NCBI RefSeq assembly: GCF_018691265.1
Contig: NW_024881316.1
Location: 23,785,819-23,849,818, forward strand
Source: Tyto alba
Lineage: Eukaryota > Chordata > Aves > Strigiformes > Tytonidae
Length of the DNA stretch: 64,000 nucleotides
Direction: 5' to 3'
Below the pieces are notes generated by a model. That model had not been told where the DNA came from. It worked only from the letters and a program-made list of their open reading frames with translations, and did not search any database. Below, one piece after another: positions 39,920 to 52,814 of this stretch; within the stretch, counting starts at the first letter, position 1, and each line of letters begins with the position of its first letter. The position numbers were made by a program, and so were the translations under genes.

Positions 39920-40039
39920 AGACAAGCTGATGGGGTAGATGATAATGCAGGTTGGCTGATGCAAAACGCAGTAAATGCAGGCTTGATGCTGAGCAGGGTA
40001 TGGCTGGGCTCAAATGCACGGTTTGAGTTACCAAGCTGG
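39920..40039 (+). pseudogene. Possible first TSPN-domain exon relic of the FACIT collagen pseudogene
   Basis: A strong pyrimidine-rich acceptor ending TATGGCTAG is followed by an open frame starting RQADGVDDNAG. After about 25 residues it reads VWLGSNARFELPS, which resembles the AYxLGxNxxFRxPT strand found just before the conserved YPxGLPxEYS block in TSPN domains of collagen IX type. That block opens the next relic exon at 43494, so the order fits. The open frame continues beyond 40039, but no convincing donor site is seen and the spacing is shorter than in the family. This is suggestive only. Confidence 0.35.
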
Positions 40040-43000
40040 AAGCACTCCAAAATGCCTCAGCATCAAGAAGAGGATCTGCCTCTGTCATCTCCAGGGAGGT
40101 TTTGGAGGGTATTCCTGGAATCCATTGACCAGTCATTCTTTTTCTCTCCTAAAGATGCATATGCATACAAACATTGTGTATGTATATACATAAGCTAACC
40201 CTCTGTGATGAGGATCTCACCACTGCAAACACAACACTGCAAGTCTGTCAATGGATATTTGCAGATGACCATTAATGGTGATCAGAACTAGAAGGAATAA
40301 GAATGGTTTGATCAGCGGGAAACTTGTTGACCTTTGTATGTTCTCATGAGGGGTCTGCTTCCTACCTCCTCGCGGTGCTAAAGGAAGCAGAAGTTTGCAA
40401 TTGAACAAACTGAGATTTGTTTTGCCATGAGTAATTTTGAGCCTTATCTTTTTAAAACAAAGTTAAGAGCAAAACTCTTCCTGGCATCAGCAGCTTTAGG
40501 GCTGGATCTTATGGTGAGAATGCTAAGAAGTAAATCTGTTTAATACCATACCTTTCCATGTAGAAAACATGATTCATGTCTGGCTAATTAACTTCAGGAA
40601 ACAGGAAAGAGGAAAACATCAAAACCATGTGGAAAAAAAAAAAAAAAGCTACATTAATCATCTAGTGAGAGTGTAGAAAAGCAGAAAGCTGAATTCTTAG
40701 AGTAGACTTTCATGGTAAACCCTAAGTGGCACATTCATTCAATATTTAACTTCTCAGGAAAAGAGGGTTAAATTGTACTACCGTGCACTACATCTGGAAT
40801 GTTGTTAACACATGTTGGCTGAAATTCTATTATTTTTCCAACAAATGTCAGGAGTTTCTATATGAATAATCTAGCTATGGAGGATGCTACTTGTTGCTTT
40901 CTTATTGTGGTTGCTTCTTCAACCTAGTATTCAAAAGAATTGCAGTGTATATTTCTAGGCCATGACTTTATATAGTGAAGGGATATTTACATTCCTAGCA
41001 CTTACATATTTTTTGTTCAGTGTTGAGGTAGAGCATCTTTAGAGAGAGATTCTGAGCACATTGAATAAGAACACCTATAAGATTATCAGCTATTTTTTAT
41101 GTTTGTACATGTATTTTTTGTATAAAAATCATCACAAGCCTAATGCTTAGGAGATTGTTAGTAGTGAACTATCATTAATAGCGATCAGAATTAGCTATTA
41201 AATGTTTCATTCATAGATACATATATAATGTATCATACAATACATATAGTGCAATTTCAGATTGTTTCAGTTCTTCTGGTGATACTCTTAAGTAATTCAT
41301 TGTCCCTGTATTTAGTCAATGCTACAAGGAAGCAAGCATAAATGTTCTCTGTCTTACACCTTTCTCCTCATAGTTGATAACTTCTAAGTTGGAGTTGGTT
41401 GAAAATACTTCTCTGTTACACAAACATGCTATGATGAAGAAAAAAAGAGAAGTAACCATGCTCTTTCTTTATAATCTATCCATGATGTTTAAAAATAGAA
41501 ATAGTCCAACAAATTCTATTTCTTGTATTAAAGTACAACACATTTGTTGGTTTTGTTTGGTTGTTTTGTTTTATTTTTTTTTAGAGAAATTACCTTATAG
41601 CTCATGGAATTAACAATAATCTCTTTTGTTAGAATATGGTGGTGTCCCTCCCTTTTTTTTAAGTTACATACTTATTTATGTATATTTATTTCATTTGTGT
41701 ATACACAGAATTAGAAGACCACCAGAACTGCACCTTCAGTTGGGATGCAATTTAACATTAGGCTTCAAATGGTTTTCTGTCTTGTGAAAATGAACAGAAA
41801 AAGTGTGCTTTGCATCAAAATATTATGCTATTTTATAAAGTAACCCACCAAATTTATTTCTACTTCTGAAATTCTGAAACTGTAAATCTCCTTTAGTTGG
41901 TATAACATGTTAGATATTGGTATGGAAACATGCATACTGAGCTCTGTGCTTGACTTCAAGATTTCTACAGCTGATCCAGTGCTGTCACGTCACAGTCTGT
42001 AGTCCACAAGTTAACAGCTGTGAGGCACTGTAGCTAAGCTTACAAAACTGAAGCCTACACATAAATGAAGCAAGTGGCTGCAATTGTGTTTTATGCAGCT
42101 GAATAAGAAACACATTTCCTGACAAAACACTCCCTTTTTATTTCTAATTACCTATGAAATAAGCAATTGTGAAGAGTAGATTTTTTTTTTTTTTTCCCCC
42201 AGGGCAAGAAGTCATTGTTAGAGATGGGGAAGGAAATGTCTCATACCTTCCAACTGGTCTGCTGGGTTGAAGGTGCATGTACTGTAGAATGCACCAGGTA
42301 GCCCAAACAAGAAAATTAATAAAAAACACACTGAGCTGTCTTAAAGTAGAAATCAAATGATGTATCTAGGTGCAGATTCAGAAGTTGTGGTGAGCTGGAA
42401 CTGCATGTTCTCCAGTCCAAACCATTGTAAACTTCCAGTTTTAGTAGGTAATGAGGAAGCAGGCCCATAATTTTGTCTTTGACTTCCTCTGGGGCAGCCA
42501 ACACCCCTTTGGGAATTGCCAGCACCAGGGCTGTGCATGCTCTTGGCATCAAGGCCTTCTTTGAAAGAAGGGTAGTATCTTCACTCTTTTGAGTTGCCAA
42601 ACTTGACTGTTTAAAAAAATATAGACCAGGAAATAACCACAGCAATTACATTTTCTATTGGCAGTATTCACAAGGCCAGTGTTTCTTTCTAGATAAGCAA
42701 CTACCTGTAAAGAGCAACTCTACCACGGAGGTCAAACAGATGGGCAGAAAATTCTGCCAAGTGCAAATTTGTGTGGATCCATGTCAAATAAATTAAAGTA
42801 ATAAAAATATCTCCAAATTGCAGCATTTGAGCTTGCTCAGGGATTCAGACTGTCTGAAGCATATGAGATCAACACAGCTGAAGAATCCAGCTCATGAACT
42901 GTAGCCCACCACAGAAATCCCACCACAGAGCATGGTCAAAGCTCTAAGTAAGCAGTAAATTAAGCTGTATGTGGATTTTTTTTTGGAGAAGAGACACTAC

Positions 43001-43493
43001 TAAACAAACAAATCATTGTGTCAATTGCAATCAATATACTTAAAAGCACCTTGATATCACTCCCTTTCGGTATACTGGAAAACAACCCACCTCAAAGGAT
43101 CAGATAAGTGGACAACCTGCTCTTGGTAGTCTCAACCTGCTCAGCTGCACAGCTGGCAGAGCAGTGCTGAATGCTCCACAGACCCACACAGAGAGGCCCT
43201 AGTGTCTTTAGCAGAAGTTTGCCTGAGATAAAAACACAGATAGTGACCTTTTCTTCTTTGAAGTCCCCAGACACATGGTTAATTAATATCAGGAAGCCTC
43301 ATGCAGCCAATTCCTTTAAATACTGATCTTAAAATGTATTCCTCAACATCTCTTGATGTGGCTATCTCTGCTGCATTACAGGGCCATTAAAATAGCTATG
43401 TGAAAACCTTTAGCAATGTGATTTATTGAATGGATCTTTCCTGTATTTGTCATCAGGCAGACTCTAACAGGACTTACATGTATTTTTTTACAG
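40040..43493. other. Former intron or intergenic DNA of the collagen pseudogene
   Basis: AT-rich sequence without recognisable elements apart from a T tract at 42180-42195 and an A tract near 40632. Ends in the acceptor TATTTTTTTACAG of the TSPN exon. Confidence 0.45.
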
Positions 43494-43870
43494 TGTGGCT
43501 TACCCAAATGGCTTCCCATCTGAGCACTCCATCATTGCAGCCTTTGAGGTTGTGAAAGGCAGTCCATGGCTTGGGTGGGATTTATGGCACGTCAGCAATT
43601 CTGACAGCAAAGACCATTTTGGCATCCCTGTCCTGACAGACAGACAATCTCTGGGTCTCTTCTATACCACAGCAGATTAAACACTCATGCTCAGGACAAT
43701 CAAGAATGCAAGGAAAGCTTTTGATGGTTCTTGGCACAAGATAGTGCTGAGCAAGAAAGAAAATAGTGCAAAATTACCGCCTGATTGTTAGAAGGTCTGT
43801 TCTATCCCAGTAAGTGAGGAGAGCAACACCTGCAGAAATTAATATGTTTTGGCACAGAAACTATCAGCTG
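43494..43870 (+). pseudogene. TSPN (laminin-G-like) domain exon relic of a FACIT collagen, with stop and frameshift
   Basis: After the acceptor TTTTTTTACAG the frame reads VAYPNGFPSEHSIIAAFEVV, then WLGWDLWHVSNSDSKDHFGI and SLGLFYTTAD, a TAA stop (43678-43680), then in the same frame AFDGSWHKIVLS and SAKLPPDC before TAG (43789-43791). The landmarks YPxGxPxExS, WDLW, SxSxK...FGI, FDxxWHKI and DC keep the same spacing as I recall for collagen IX alpha-1. After DC the similarity resumes in a shifted frame (EINMF...RNYQL) up to a donor CTG|GTGAGT. The stop is one base from a Gln codon. This domain normally ends the non-collagenous N-terminal region. Confidence 0.85.
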
Positions 43871-45112
43871 GTGAGTCTTCTGGTTTGGTGAGTGGCTCAG
43901 TCAGGTTGGTCACTCATTGCTTCCTTCTGATACCCGATGGTGTGTGATGCTGACTGGCTTGACCAGTAAGCCTCACTGGTGGGACTCACCAGTGGGTTAT
44001 ATTTTTGGGAGCTTACTCACCTTTTTTTACTAAATAAACTTTTTACAAGTGTGTATTTTTCCATCATCCCTGATGTGAACTGCTCCTTGTGTAATCTTTT
44101 AAGGCACACCTTCTTCTTCATTACAGATTAATTCTTCTTTGTTTGTTTGTTTTTGTTTTTAAGTCTGTCAAAAGCACTCTTTGCATTTATGCTTTTCCCT
44201 TTTACTGAGAATTTTTAACACTCTTCAGGCAGATCTCTTTTTTTTTTTTTTTTTTTTTTGTTCCTAATTTATTGATCTTACAGAAATCGGGAAATCCCCC
44301 TGATTTTTAGAGGCAGAAGCTTTTACTCGCGACAAGCTTGTTTTTCTTCTTTCTTATTATGCAGTTATCTCACTTAAGAGCTATTTACAACTAGTCAGTA
44401 TTTTTCTCGCGAATGGAATTAAACAGTATGACTTAACCAACACTTCCCTCTAGTGGTGACCAAAAAGAAGACTCAAAAAGGAAGGAAGCTTTCATGCTAG
44501 TGTGCTTCACACTGACAAGCCACAGAGTTCTGCGTAGTGGTGGCATCCTTTCTGCATGTAAATGCACTGTTGTGGTTACTAACCAAGCCTAGCGTTTGTG
44601 AAGTAGTTTACTGTATTAATTTAAATATATTTTGTAGATCCTAAATGGAAAAAAATAAGAAAGAAACTGGTTAGATGACAATTAGGTGGTATAGTTTAAT
44701 ACAGCTGCAGACAGGGAGTATTTAACCTAAAAATTTCAATTGCAAAAGAAAATTAATTTATTGGTGGAAAAAAAAATAAACAGAGATGTAATTGCCTCCT
44801 AGTCAGTATTTGATTAGAAGACTGCAGCTTCTCCACAGGACCTGAAATCTTGTGTTTGGGGGGACCTACTGGTGGTGGATAAAATGGAGGGGTGAGGGAA
44901 ACCAGTGGGGCAGAGTCTGAGCCTGTGTGGAAACAGAGGCTTCAACAGGCTGACGGACATGGCGGCTGCCGTGCTCGTGTAGCGACGAGCCGTGTCCAGG
45001 AACAGAACAGGGTTAGGGGTTTGTTTTGGGGGTTTGCTTGACTCGTGTATTTGTTTACTAATCAGTGTCAGACTGTGTGTAATCAAAAGCAATTCTTTTA
45101 TGTGTCTCTCAG
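43871..45112 (+). other. Former intron between TSPN exon relics
   Basis: Starts GTGAGT and ends TGTCTCTCAG. Contains a T22 tract at 44238-44259 and an inverted repeat near 43974-43994 (CACTGGTG and CACCAGTG arms). No other feature. Confidence 0.55.
44238..44259. repeat. T22 homopolymer
   Basis: Simple repeat inside the former collagen intron. Confidence 0.95.
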
Positions 45113-45190
45113 TTAGTCTTAAAGCAACTTGAAATACACTGTGATGCAGATAAAGCATGCTTGGAATACTGCCGAGAGCTTCCCGATACA
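45113..45190 (+). pseudogene. Closing TSPN exon relic of the FACIT collagen pseudogene
   Basis: After the acceptor TTTTATGTGTCTCTCAG, 26 codons read LVLKQLEIHCDADKA, then CLEYCRELPDT, in phase 0, matching the phase-0 end of the preceding relic. The pattern of a hydrophobic strand, I-H-C-D, eight residues, C-x-E-L-P is the end of the TSPN domain in collagen IX alpha-1-type chains, with identical spacing as far as I recall. A possible donor is ACA|GTCAGG, which is non-optimal. This exon would lead into the first triple helix. Confidence 0.75.
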
Positions 45191-48047
45191 GTCAGGCTGT
45201 GCTCTCTTCCCGGCACTGGGGGCTTCCTCTCATGATTGCTTTCACTGATGATTACTTAAGATTAGCTTGCCAGTTTCCCCTAATTCTCTGTGTTGTCTAA
45301 GAACACACAGCTTCTTTATCAACTGCACAGCTGAAATGAGATTATAAACAGAAAGAGCAAGCCTTAGGCTCCACTCACTTGGCATATGAAGTGAGAGCAT
45401 TTGGAAACTTAAGATGATTTTTGTCAAAATGAAGAGACTGATGTTCATCGTGTGTGCTGCCTGTGGAGGGGGTTCAGAAGGGGATCACTAACTGGGAACG
45501 GATCGGAGCTGCAGCGCCCGCGAGCCAGGCCGGTGAGGTGTAGATCACCTCCCGAGGGGTGCGTGGGGTACCCAGCCAGCTGTAAGCAAGGCGGTCCTGC
45601 TGGATGTGGAAATTACGGGAGCTCCATAACATTTATATGATTGCACTCACAGTGTCTGCCAAGAGGCATCTCTGCCATAGGACTTTATAGCCTTTCTAAT
45701 GCACTCTGAGAAGAAGCAGCTTTGCAGTTCCTCACACAGCGAAATCAAAACGAAAGCCAGGACCAAGTCCTGTTCCCGAAAGCTGTGCGTTGAAATCCCA
45801 GCTGGCTGCCTGCACTTGGCACAGCTGGGAGCTGCTTTTCTCTCTACCTCCCTCTGCCTCCTCCATGCCTGCCCGGGCCTCATCCTGGAAATCTTCTTCT
45901 CAGATACAGGAAAGGAAAAGTCCTGCCAGCTCTCCACCACTTGGCCCTCCCCTGCCTGCAGAGTCACTGAAATCCATTTGCCAGCAAATTTGCCTTTGGA
46001 TGGAAATCAGAACTCAGGAAATAAATAACATATCATTGTTGCTGCCATGGAGGGATTGATGAGCTCAGTGTCATTGGAAACTTGTCGTGCCAGCAGCAGA
46101 CTGCAAGGCTGTGGAGTGCTGGGCCACCAGGTAACCTTTAAACACAACTTGCTGGCCATGAGGAGCTTTTCATGTCCACACAGAAGTGCTGCTGATTCCC
46201 CTATTTTTCTTTTAATACAACTACCATGGGCAAAAAGGCAGTCTGACAGAGTTATAGATTCAGTAGCCATATTCTTCAGTTTTGACACTAAAACGAGGTA
46301 TCATCCCTCTGTTACCAAGCTAGCTTTGAAGTGGGTAGGGTTGGAAGCAGAGCAGCAATGCCAGGGTGCAGGTGCTTTCCTCCATCTGTGCTGAGCTCCA
46401 GTAACAGTGAGGTTTTGTTGCACCCTTTAAGAGTGAAAATCTGGTGGTCAGCACAATTTTTGGATTGCCTGCACTCTGTGATCCCATGACAGACTACAGA
46501 TGGCTTCCCACACCTCTCCCCTCTGGCTGTGGAAAAGCACCTGGGCTCTAGAAACTTGGCCTTGAGTAGGACTCGTTTGGCTCCTCTCAGCAGGGAGGAA
46601 GCAAGGGCCAAGGCCTGCTGAGGACTGCTGCTGTGGGACTTGAGATTTTAACCATTCATTAAGATATCAACATACACTTGCGATTCTCTAGGGGAAAAAA
46701 AAAAAATAAAAATTCCCAAGCTGAAGCTTTCTGGTGTCACTCTGAGCAAGCTGTCATCCTAGCAGCCAAACCTAAAAATACATGGAGGAAGCTGAGAGGT
46801 TTTAATCATTGCTGTCATGGTAGGCTCTGCCCCGTTACGTGACCTCATCTGCACTGTGCTGTTACATTTTGTACACATGTGATGTGAAGATTTCTCATGC
46901 TTTGCTGTCATGCTTGCCAGATGCTGTAGCCTGCACTAGAAATGCTGGTTTCTCAGCCCTGAGCATTATCTTGGATATAGGCTGCTGTGGGAATCACTAC
47001 TAGGGTTAGGAACAGAAGCATCTCCTCTTTGCACATACCTCCATCTCCTTCAGGACTGTACTGAGCAACAGGGTACAACTGCAACACCTTCTGCCTCAGG
47101 GTGTAACTACAAAGTGAATGTAAAGTGCTGCATTTCAGGGCAGTCATTTATAAATACTCAACAATAATAAATTCACTTAACATGAAACAATGCAATTATC
47201 TTATTAGTGAAGTTCTAGGTGATGCAGGAGAGTATGGAATTGTCAGAGTTCTGGCACAACTGTACAATTTTAGTAGATTTTTATTTTCATAGGTCTCAGA
47301 TTAATTTTTCTTTTGATATTCCTTAATAAATCCAACATTTTTTTTCTTCAGGCAATAGTGGTTTTTTAAGGTGAGAAAGATCCAAGAAGTTTACATGCTG
47401 GATGGAATAGTTTTTGCTTTCTATTCTGTGTGCTTTTAAAGATCTGACGCATGGGAAAAACAAACAAGATAAATGGGATTTTTGTACATTTTTATATTAA
47501 CTTTTAAAGAGAAAATTAGTACCTTGAGAAGAACCTATGTTACTTTTTTCATCAAAATCTGTATGTGGATATTTTATCTGTAAATGGTAAATATAAAAGC
47601 ATGGAGGAGGAGAATGAACTTTTACCAATAATATAAAGCTACATCCTTAGATGCTTCCTTTGCATAACTCCTTTGAAGTCCACAGAACTATACAATATAC
47701 CTTAGGCTAAGAAACTCAGTCTACAATTTCCTTATGTCTTGAAGTTTTTATAATTGCTTGGAAAATTAGATAAAATCAGTAAAATAAAATCCACTAATTT
47801 CGTTGACAGGTTGATTAATGCTGCAATGTGTTCTGTGTTATGAATGTCTCTTTCAAAAGGGACAGCTCTTGGACTGTTGTAAATTCTCCGAACAATCCCT
47901 TTGTGTGTCTCCTGTAGTTTAAGTGTATTATTAGAGTCCAGAGTTGAAATACATGTAGCATAATGTCATCATCTTCAGTTACAACAGAGCCATAAAATTG
48001 TTATCACTGAAAGCAGCTGTTAGTATGAATGACTTTTTCCCCTTTAG
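45191..48047 (+). other. Former intron, no recognised exon
   Basis: Includes a GC-richer patch at 45450-45600 and a stretch (45.65-46.6 kb) with overlapping open frames on both strands, none of a known family. The first triple-helix exons expected after the TSPN domain were not found, so they have been lost or eroded beyond recognition. Confidence 0.5.
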
Positions 48048-48086
48048 GGAATATCTGGAAGACTTGGAAACAGAGGACAAACCAAA
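48048..48086 (+). pseudogene. Triple-helix exon relic (GISGRLGNRGQT)
   Basis: The acceptor TTTTTCCCCTTTTAG is followed by four Gly-X-Y triplets, GIS GRL GNR GQT, which fill 36 bases, the size of a common collagen exon, then AAA and a possible donor GTAAAA. All glycines are intact. The frame then runs on without collagen character. Short, but its position, phase and strand agree with the other relics. Confidence 0.6.
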
Positions 48087-48915
48087 GTAAAAGGAGAGGA
48101 GGTTGATTTTATGACTTGTCTCCTACATGAAGCTTTTGTATCACTCCTACTGTTGTTTTTCCATGTCCCATTGGCTAATTCTGACAAAATGTGACTCATC
48201 TCAGGGCGAACAAGATCTCACAAGCTTTGTGAAATGGGATGACTAAATACTGAGCGGGGCTGGGGTTAGCACTCCCTGTTTTGGGCAAGACAAACAGAAC
48301 TCAGCCTCTCTTCTTCCCAGCAGCGGCAGGCAGGTCAGGCAGCAAATGCCCACTTCGCCCCATCAGAGTCCTGGACCAGCTGCAGCTTGTGCTGCTTTTT
48401 GCAATGTGCTGAACTGTGTGAGTGTTGGTAGAAGATATGAAAGGAATGTAAGGTCTGTGTAGTTTATTATGGTGGGGGTACGTAAAGATCAGAGGTCTCA
48501 TAATGAAACACCCTTCATTTGTTTTGCAGCAAATCTCCCTGCCACTGCAGGGATCACTAATTACTGTTTCAAAACTGAGAAACAAATCTGAAAGTACTAT
48601 TCCTACGGTAGGCAAAGCCTTGGTATGCAAATGGTGGTACCAATGACTCAAGAGACAGCTCTCTTCTCCCTGAGTTAATACTGAATTGCTGTTGCAGGAT
48701 TTTATAGAATGACAACTTTCTGGTGATGCCCTTTTCTTGATGATAGCCAGAAACCTGTTTCTGGTTACTCATGGTTTTTGAATTGCCTTCCGCTTTTCTG
48801 TCCCAGAAAAAGAGAGACTAAAACTTTCTCTGTCTTTAGATATGGAAGCATTTTTCATTCCTTCTCCAAAACTGCTGTAGCATATCGCTGGTTCACTCCA
48901 ACCATGGCTGTATTT

Positions 48916-48935
48916 TGTGTGTGTGTGTGTGTGTG
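48916..48935. repeat. (TG)10 microsatellite
   Basis: Uninterrupted dinucleotide repeat. Confidence 0.95.
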
Positions 48936-49639
48936 AATTTGAAAACTCCAGAGAAGTATACATAAAACATTATAGGAAGGTAAAGATATCTGAATTGCAT
49001 TGAAGTCTCTGCAGCAGTGAGCTACATTTCTGGAGTAGATTCCTGGGGAAAGGTAACACATCTGTGTCTAATATTGATAGCTGTTATTCAATCTGTCAAG
49101 GAGATCAAGGAGAAATTGAGTTTATGGGAGTTTGGGGATTCTAAGCTATAAAGTCTAAAACTTTATAGCAAAACATATAATGTTCACTACAAAGCAATAA
49201 TGTATACTAAAATTTGATTACATTCTTCTGGTAATACTGTAAGTTTATTAATATGTAAAGCAGGTATTGTTAAATCCATACACAAAGAATTACTCCTAAC
49301 TAGAGCAAATGATATCCAAGTTCATCCAGATAGGGCGTCCTTTGTCATCACCACATTTAGTATAGTCAGAATTCAAAGACTTTTTAAAAAACATTTCTCT
49401 GGGACTTTTTGACACCTACAATCCAGTCAAAACTCCTGCAAAGTCACTGTATCTCTGCTGCTGTGAGCTCAGATCACTTTGCATTGCGCATGTGTCAGAA
49501 GTGAAAAGCATCTGACTTGGACTGCATGAATACACACAGATCAGAGTCTGTCTGCACTAGCAGGTTTGTGCTGCCCAGAAGTGCCAGGTTTACCTATGCA
49601 GGCAGTATACACATTCATGCATGTCTATCTCATACATAA

Positions 49640-49710
49640 ATGTTTGTATGTATGCATATATATATATGCACACATACACAGTACACCTATATACATATGC
49701 AAGTGCATGT
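49640..49710. repeat. Alternating purine-pyrimidine low-complexity stretch
   Basis: Mixed TGTA, TATA and CACA units, including ATATATATATAT. Likely an eroded microsatellite. Confidence 0.7.
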
Positions 49711-52551
49711 CTGTCAGGAAAATCCTAGACAGAAATAGGGCAGCTCAAAATCCAGTGTTCCATCAACCAACTTAATTCTAGTTTATAACTGTTTATAACA
49801 GTGGAAGCAAAGTACCACAATTACAGCACTGAGGGAATGCAGAATATGCAATCGCTATAGAGCAATACCAAGATATCTGAAGTTCATTCATGTTAATTCT
49901 GAAATAAAGAGTGACAGGTGAGTTGGGTGTATGTAATCTGATGGATTGGTTTTGTGGGGAAAAGTATCTGTTAGCTTGGAGGCAGCGCTGTATGACTCCT
50001 CCTGCTGTGAACCTGAGTTGTTAAATCTGTATGACAGTGCCAAGGGGATTTACCAGCTTGCATCTATGCTCTTTCAAGAGTTTCTGTCTCAAAATTGTGT
50101 GGTTGTCCATTGTGATGGACTATGATGCTCCTGGTGGGGTGGGGAGTTAAAGACCAGGGCCTGAGCACTCCTGTTCTCTGAGACATTGCTCCCAGCAGTG
50201 TCAACATGCAGCATACGTGACCTGCTGATGACTGTTATAGCTTCATATGCTGAGTATATAATTGTAATTTTAATTACTGTAGTTGAACATGTGATGTCTG
50301 ATGAAGGTTTGAATGGGGCTGGTGGTTTACTGTGCTAAGAAGTACTTACAATAACAGTGATTAAAGCACAGATGATCATTACTTTCTTTGTTCAGTTTTC
50401 CAACTGTTATATTTGCTGCTCATAAAAATATTCAAAAAGTCCTTCCTTCACTTTTAAAAGCTTTTTAAATTGCACTGATTGTGTTTACCAAATCAAGTGT
50501 AGGACGTTGGTCCAAACTTATTGCAGAAACTTGAGTGATCAGTGACAGAAAGTCCCAGTGGATGATGATGATGCTTCCTTTTGGTATTGCAGCATATTCC
50601 CCCCTTCTCCTTTCCAAATCTGTATGTATTACACAAACTTTACAGTTAGGAATTGCTCACTGTTCACAACTTGCTGTTAGTAGTTCCCCAAATAAATAAT
50701 TTAGCCATTAAGATTAAGTACTGTATTGCATGGTCCCTCACCTGTTTACTGTTGCTGCATCTTTGCTGAAAGCTCCCTTAAGGATAATTTTTAGACTCAA
50801 AATCTGAATTCCTAATTTTTATTTATTTTTGTATTTTATACATATAGAATACAACCCAGCCCCACCAAATTTTATATACTGCTTATCAACCAAAGACCAA
50901 AGCTGTTTGGCCTTGTTTACTAGTTAATTCTTTTTGTACCTATAGGGCATTCACATTTTTAACTCTATGCAAATCTGACACAAAGTTGGCTTCCTGCAAA
51001 GGGCAGTAGGACTGGGAAAGGCTGAGAGGCGGGCAAGAAGGGGATGGATTTGAAAACAGAGACCTGGCTGTCACAACTGCAGAAGTTAGACCCTCCTATG
51101 GATTTTGTGGCACTCTTCTATTTCATGCTGTCGTGGTCATCCAGAGCACAAAAACTGTCACAAGAGCTTTACTGCTCTATGTGTCTTTTCTGGAGGGCAA
51201 CAGAACTGCACCATCTTCTATGGCTGAGGTGGGAACTGTGCTGGTGGAAAAAGGATTTCTTGCCTGTGATAAAAATAAAGACATAAACAAGGAAGACTTC
51301 TCTTGTCTACTGGCAGCATCTTCTCTTCTCTATGTCTGAAAGTTACTTATGAAATAATGGAAATAGAAATTGATATGCACCCACAGAGCTCTGGGTGACT
51401 AGGAAAGGGTGTATATCCATGCTAAGGATGTGCAAATGCTAAGGAAGCCTGGGAACAGCTTGTTTCAATGACTAAGCCTAGCTTTGCACAGTCTTTGAGG
51501 CTTTTCTCTCAGAGCCAACTTTTCCTTATTTGATTACAAATTCAATAGTTTTCTTAAACAAAGCTTATTTTGACAGCTTGTGAAAAAGCAGAAAAAGAAG
51601 CCAAAGCATTCTCTGTCATTAATGTAAATTGGAATGTGATTTGGGACATGTCTATCATTTTATCTTTGAGTCTACAAACTTCGTGAGAGGAGACCAACAG
51701 TTCTTCCCAGTGAAGCTATGATTCATACTGATGGAAAATCCAGGAGTAACTGCATCTTCACTTCCTCCTAGCTTTTCAAGATCATAAACAGGATCATAAA
51801 CAAGCTATATATCCTTCTCATCAGCAGGTAAGTTCTGGTTACTTTTACCTTAGTTTTTAAAAGCTGAAATTTGCCACTGTACATTGCACTGGGGAGCCTT
51901 TTCTTGTTGCTCATGGCAGAGAGTTGTAGAACTGCAAATGCTCTGGATAGATTCGGCTCCTGTGGGAACCTGAGGAAGAACTAATTTTCACTTGTCATCT
52001 GTTTGTTGCTCATTTTTCCTGAACAGATGGTCACACTTCCTTCGGGTTTTTAAACACAACAAAAGGGACAGATGTAACTTGGAGATGTTTCATTCTGTGA
52101 TCTGCTCAGGATTATGCCTTCTGAAATAGTCTGGTTTATTTTCACAGAAGGCATGCATTGGTGTATGCTTTTTCTTTTAATCTAAATTTGAATTTTTAGT
52201 CAGCATATGTGTGTATGTGCTAACAGATACAGAATAACTAGTTGTCTGGCTGGGATCTTTGTGGACATGGCTAACAGCATACCCTAGGTGGGGTGATGGC
52301 CATTGGCTTCTGAAAGAGCTCTTGCAAACAGCTCTTCTCGGAGCTGAATGTGCTCTAGGGGAAATGGAGAAACGAGTAGAGAAGCAAATGCTAACTGATG
52401 TTTGCATGCTGGCTGGCACTGTGAGAGGGACCACCAAAGCCACTAAAGCAAATACACAAACAAAGGTGCTTAAGTGAAACTTTCAGATTTTCCTCCTTTG
52501 ACAGCTGGTGGTCACAAGAGTGAGACAGATTCCCAAATATAACCTGAACAG

Positions 52552-52620
52552 GGAGCACCTGGTCCAAAAGGAATGGCAGCAATTCCTGGAAATCCAGGAT
52601 TTACAAGTCTCCCTGGGGCA
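52552..52620 (+). pseudogene. Triple-helix exon relic with two glycine losses
   Basis: After an acceptor-like AACAG the frame reads GAPGPKGMA, AIPGNPGFT, SLPGA. In triplets: GAP GPK GMA AIP GNP GFT SLP GA. Two obligatory Gly positions are Ala (GCA) and Ser (AGT), each one base from a Gly codon. In a fibrillar or FACIT triple helix such changes are normally damaging, which points to loss of selection. The donor is unclear (GTTCCG at 52621). Confidence 0.75.
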
Positions 52621-52778
52621 GTTCCGAGTTTATATTGTTACTAAATGCACGCAATCAAGTCAGTCAGTTTTGCAGTCAACATGAATGGATGTGAGACTTG
52701 GGATTTACTTTAATATGGATAGCCATCAAGCAGTTAAGAAATATAACTAGCATAATTTTAATTTCCTGCTTTCTACAG

Positions 52779-52814
52779 GGTTATGCAGGGCTACCTGGAT
52801 GCCATGGGCAGAAG
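52779..52814 (+). pseudogene. 36-bp triple-helix exon relic with lost donor
   Basis: A strong acceptor (TTTCCTGCTTTCTACAG) precedes twelve codons, GYA GLP GCH GQK, exactly 36 bases. The next bases are ATACTG where a donor should read GT, so the splice donor has probably changed from GT to AT. All four glycines remain. Confidence 0.75.

Larger units (their letters stand above)
48087..52551 (+). other. Former intron with simple repeats
   Basis: Contains a (TG)10 repeat at 48916-48935 and an alternating TA/CA/TG-rich stretch at 49640-49710. No exon relic could be supported. The open frames at 51044-51339 have no known family. Confidence 0.5.

Noticed and set aside
46090..46132. Possible helix exon ending GVLGHQ before GTAACC
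   Set aside because: Only two triplets and no acceptor at the expected place.
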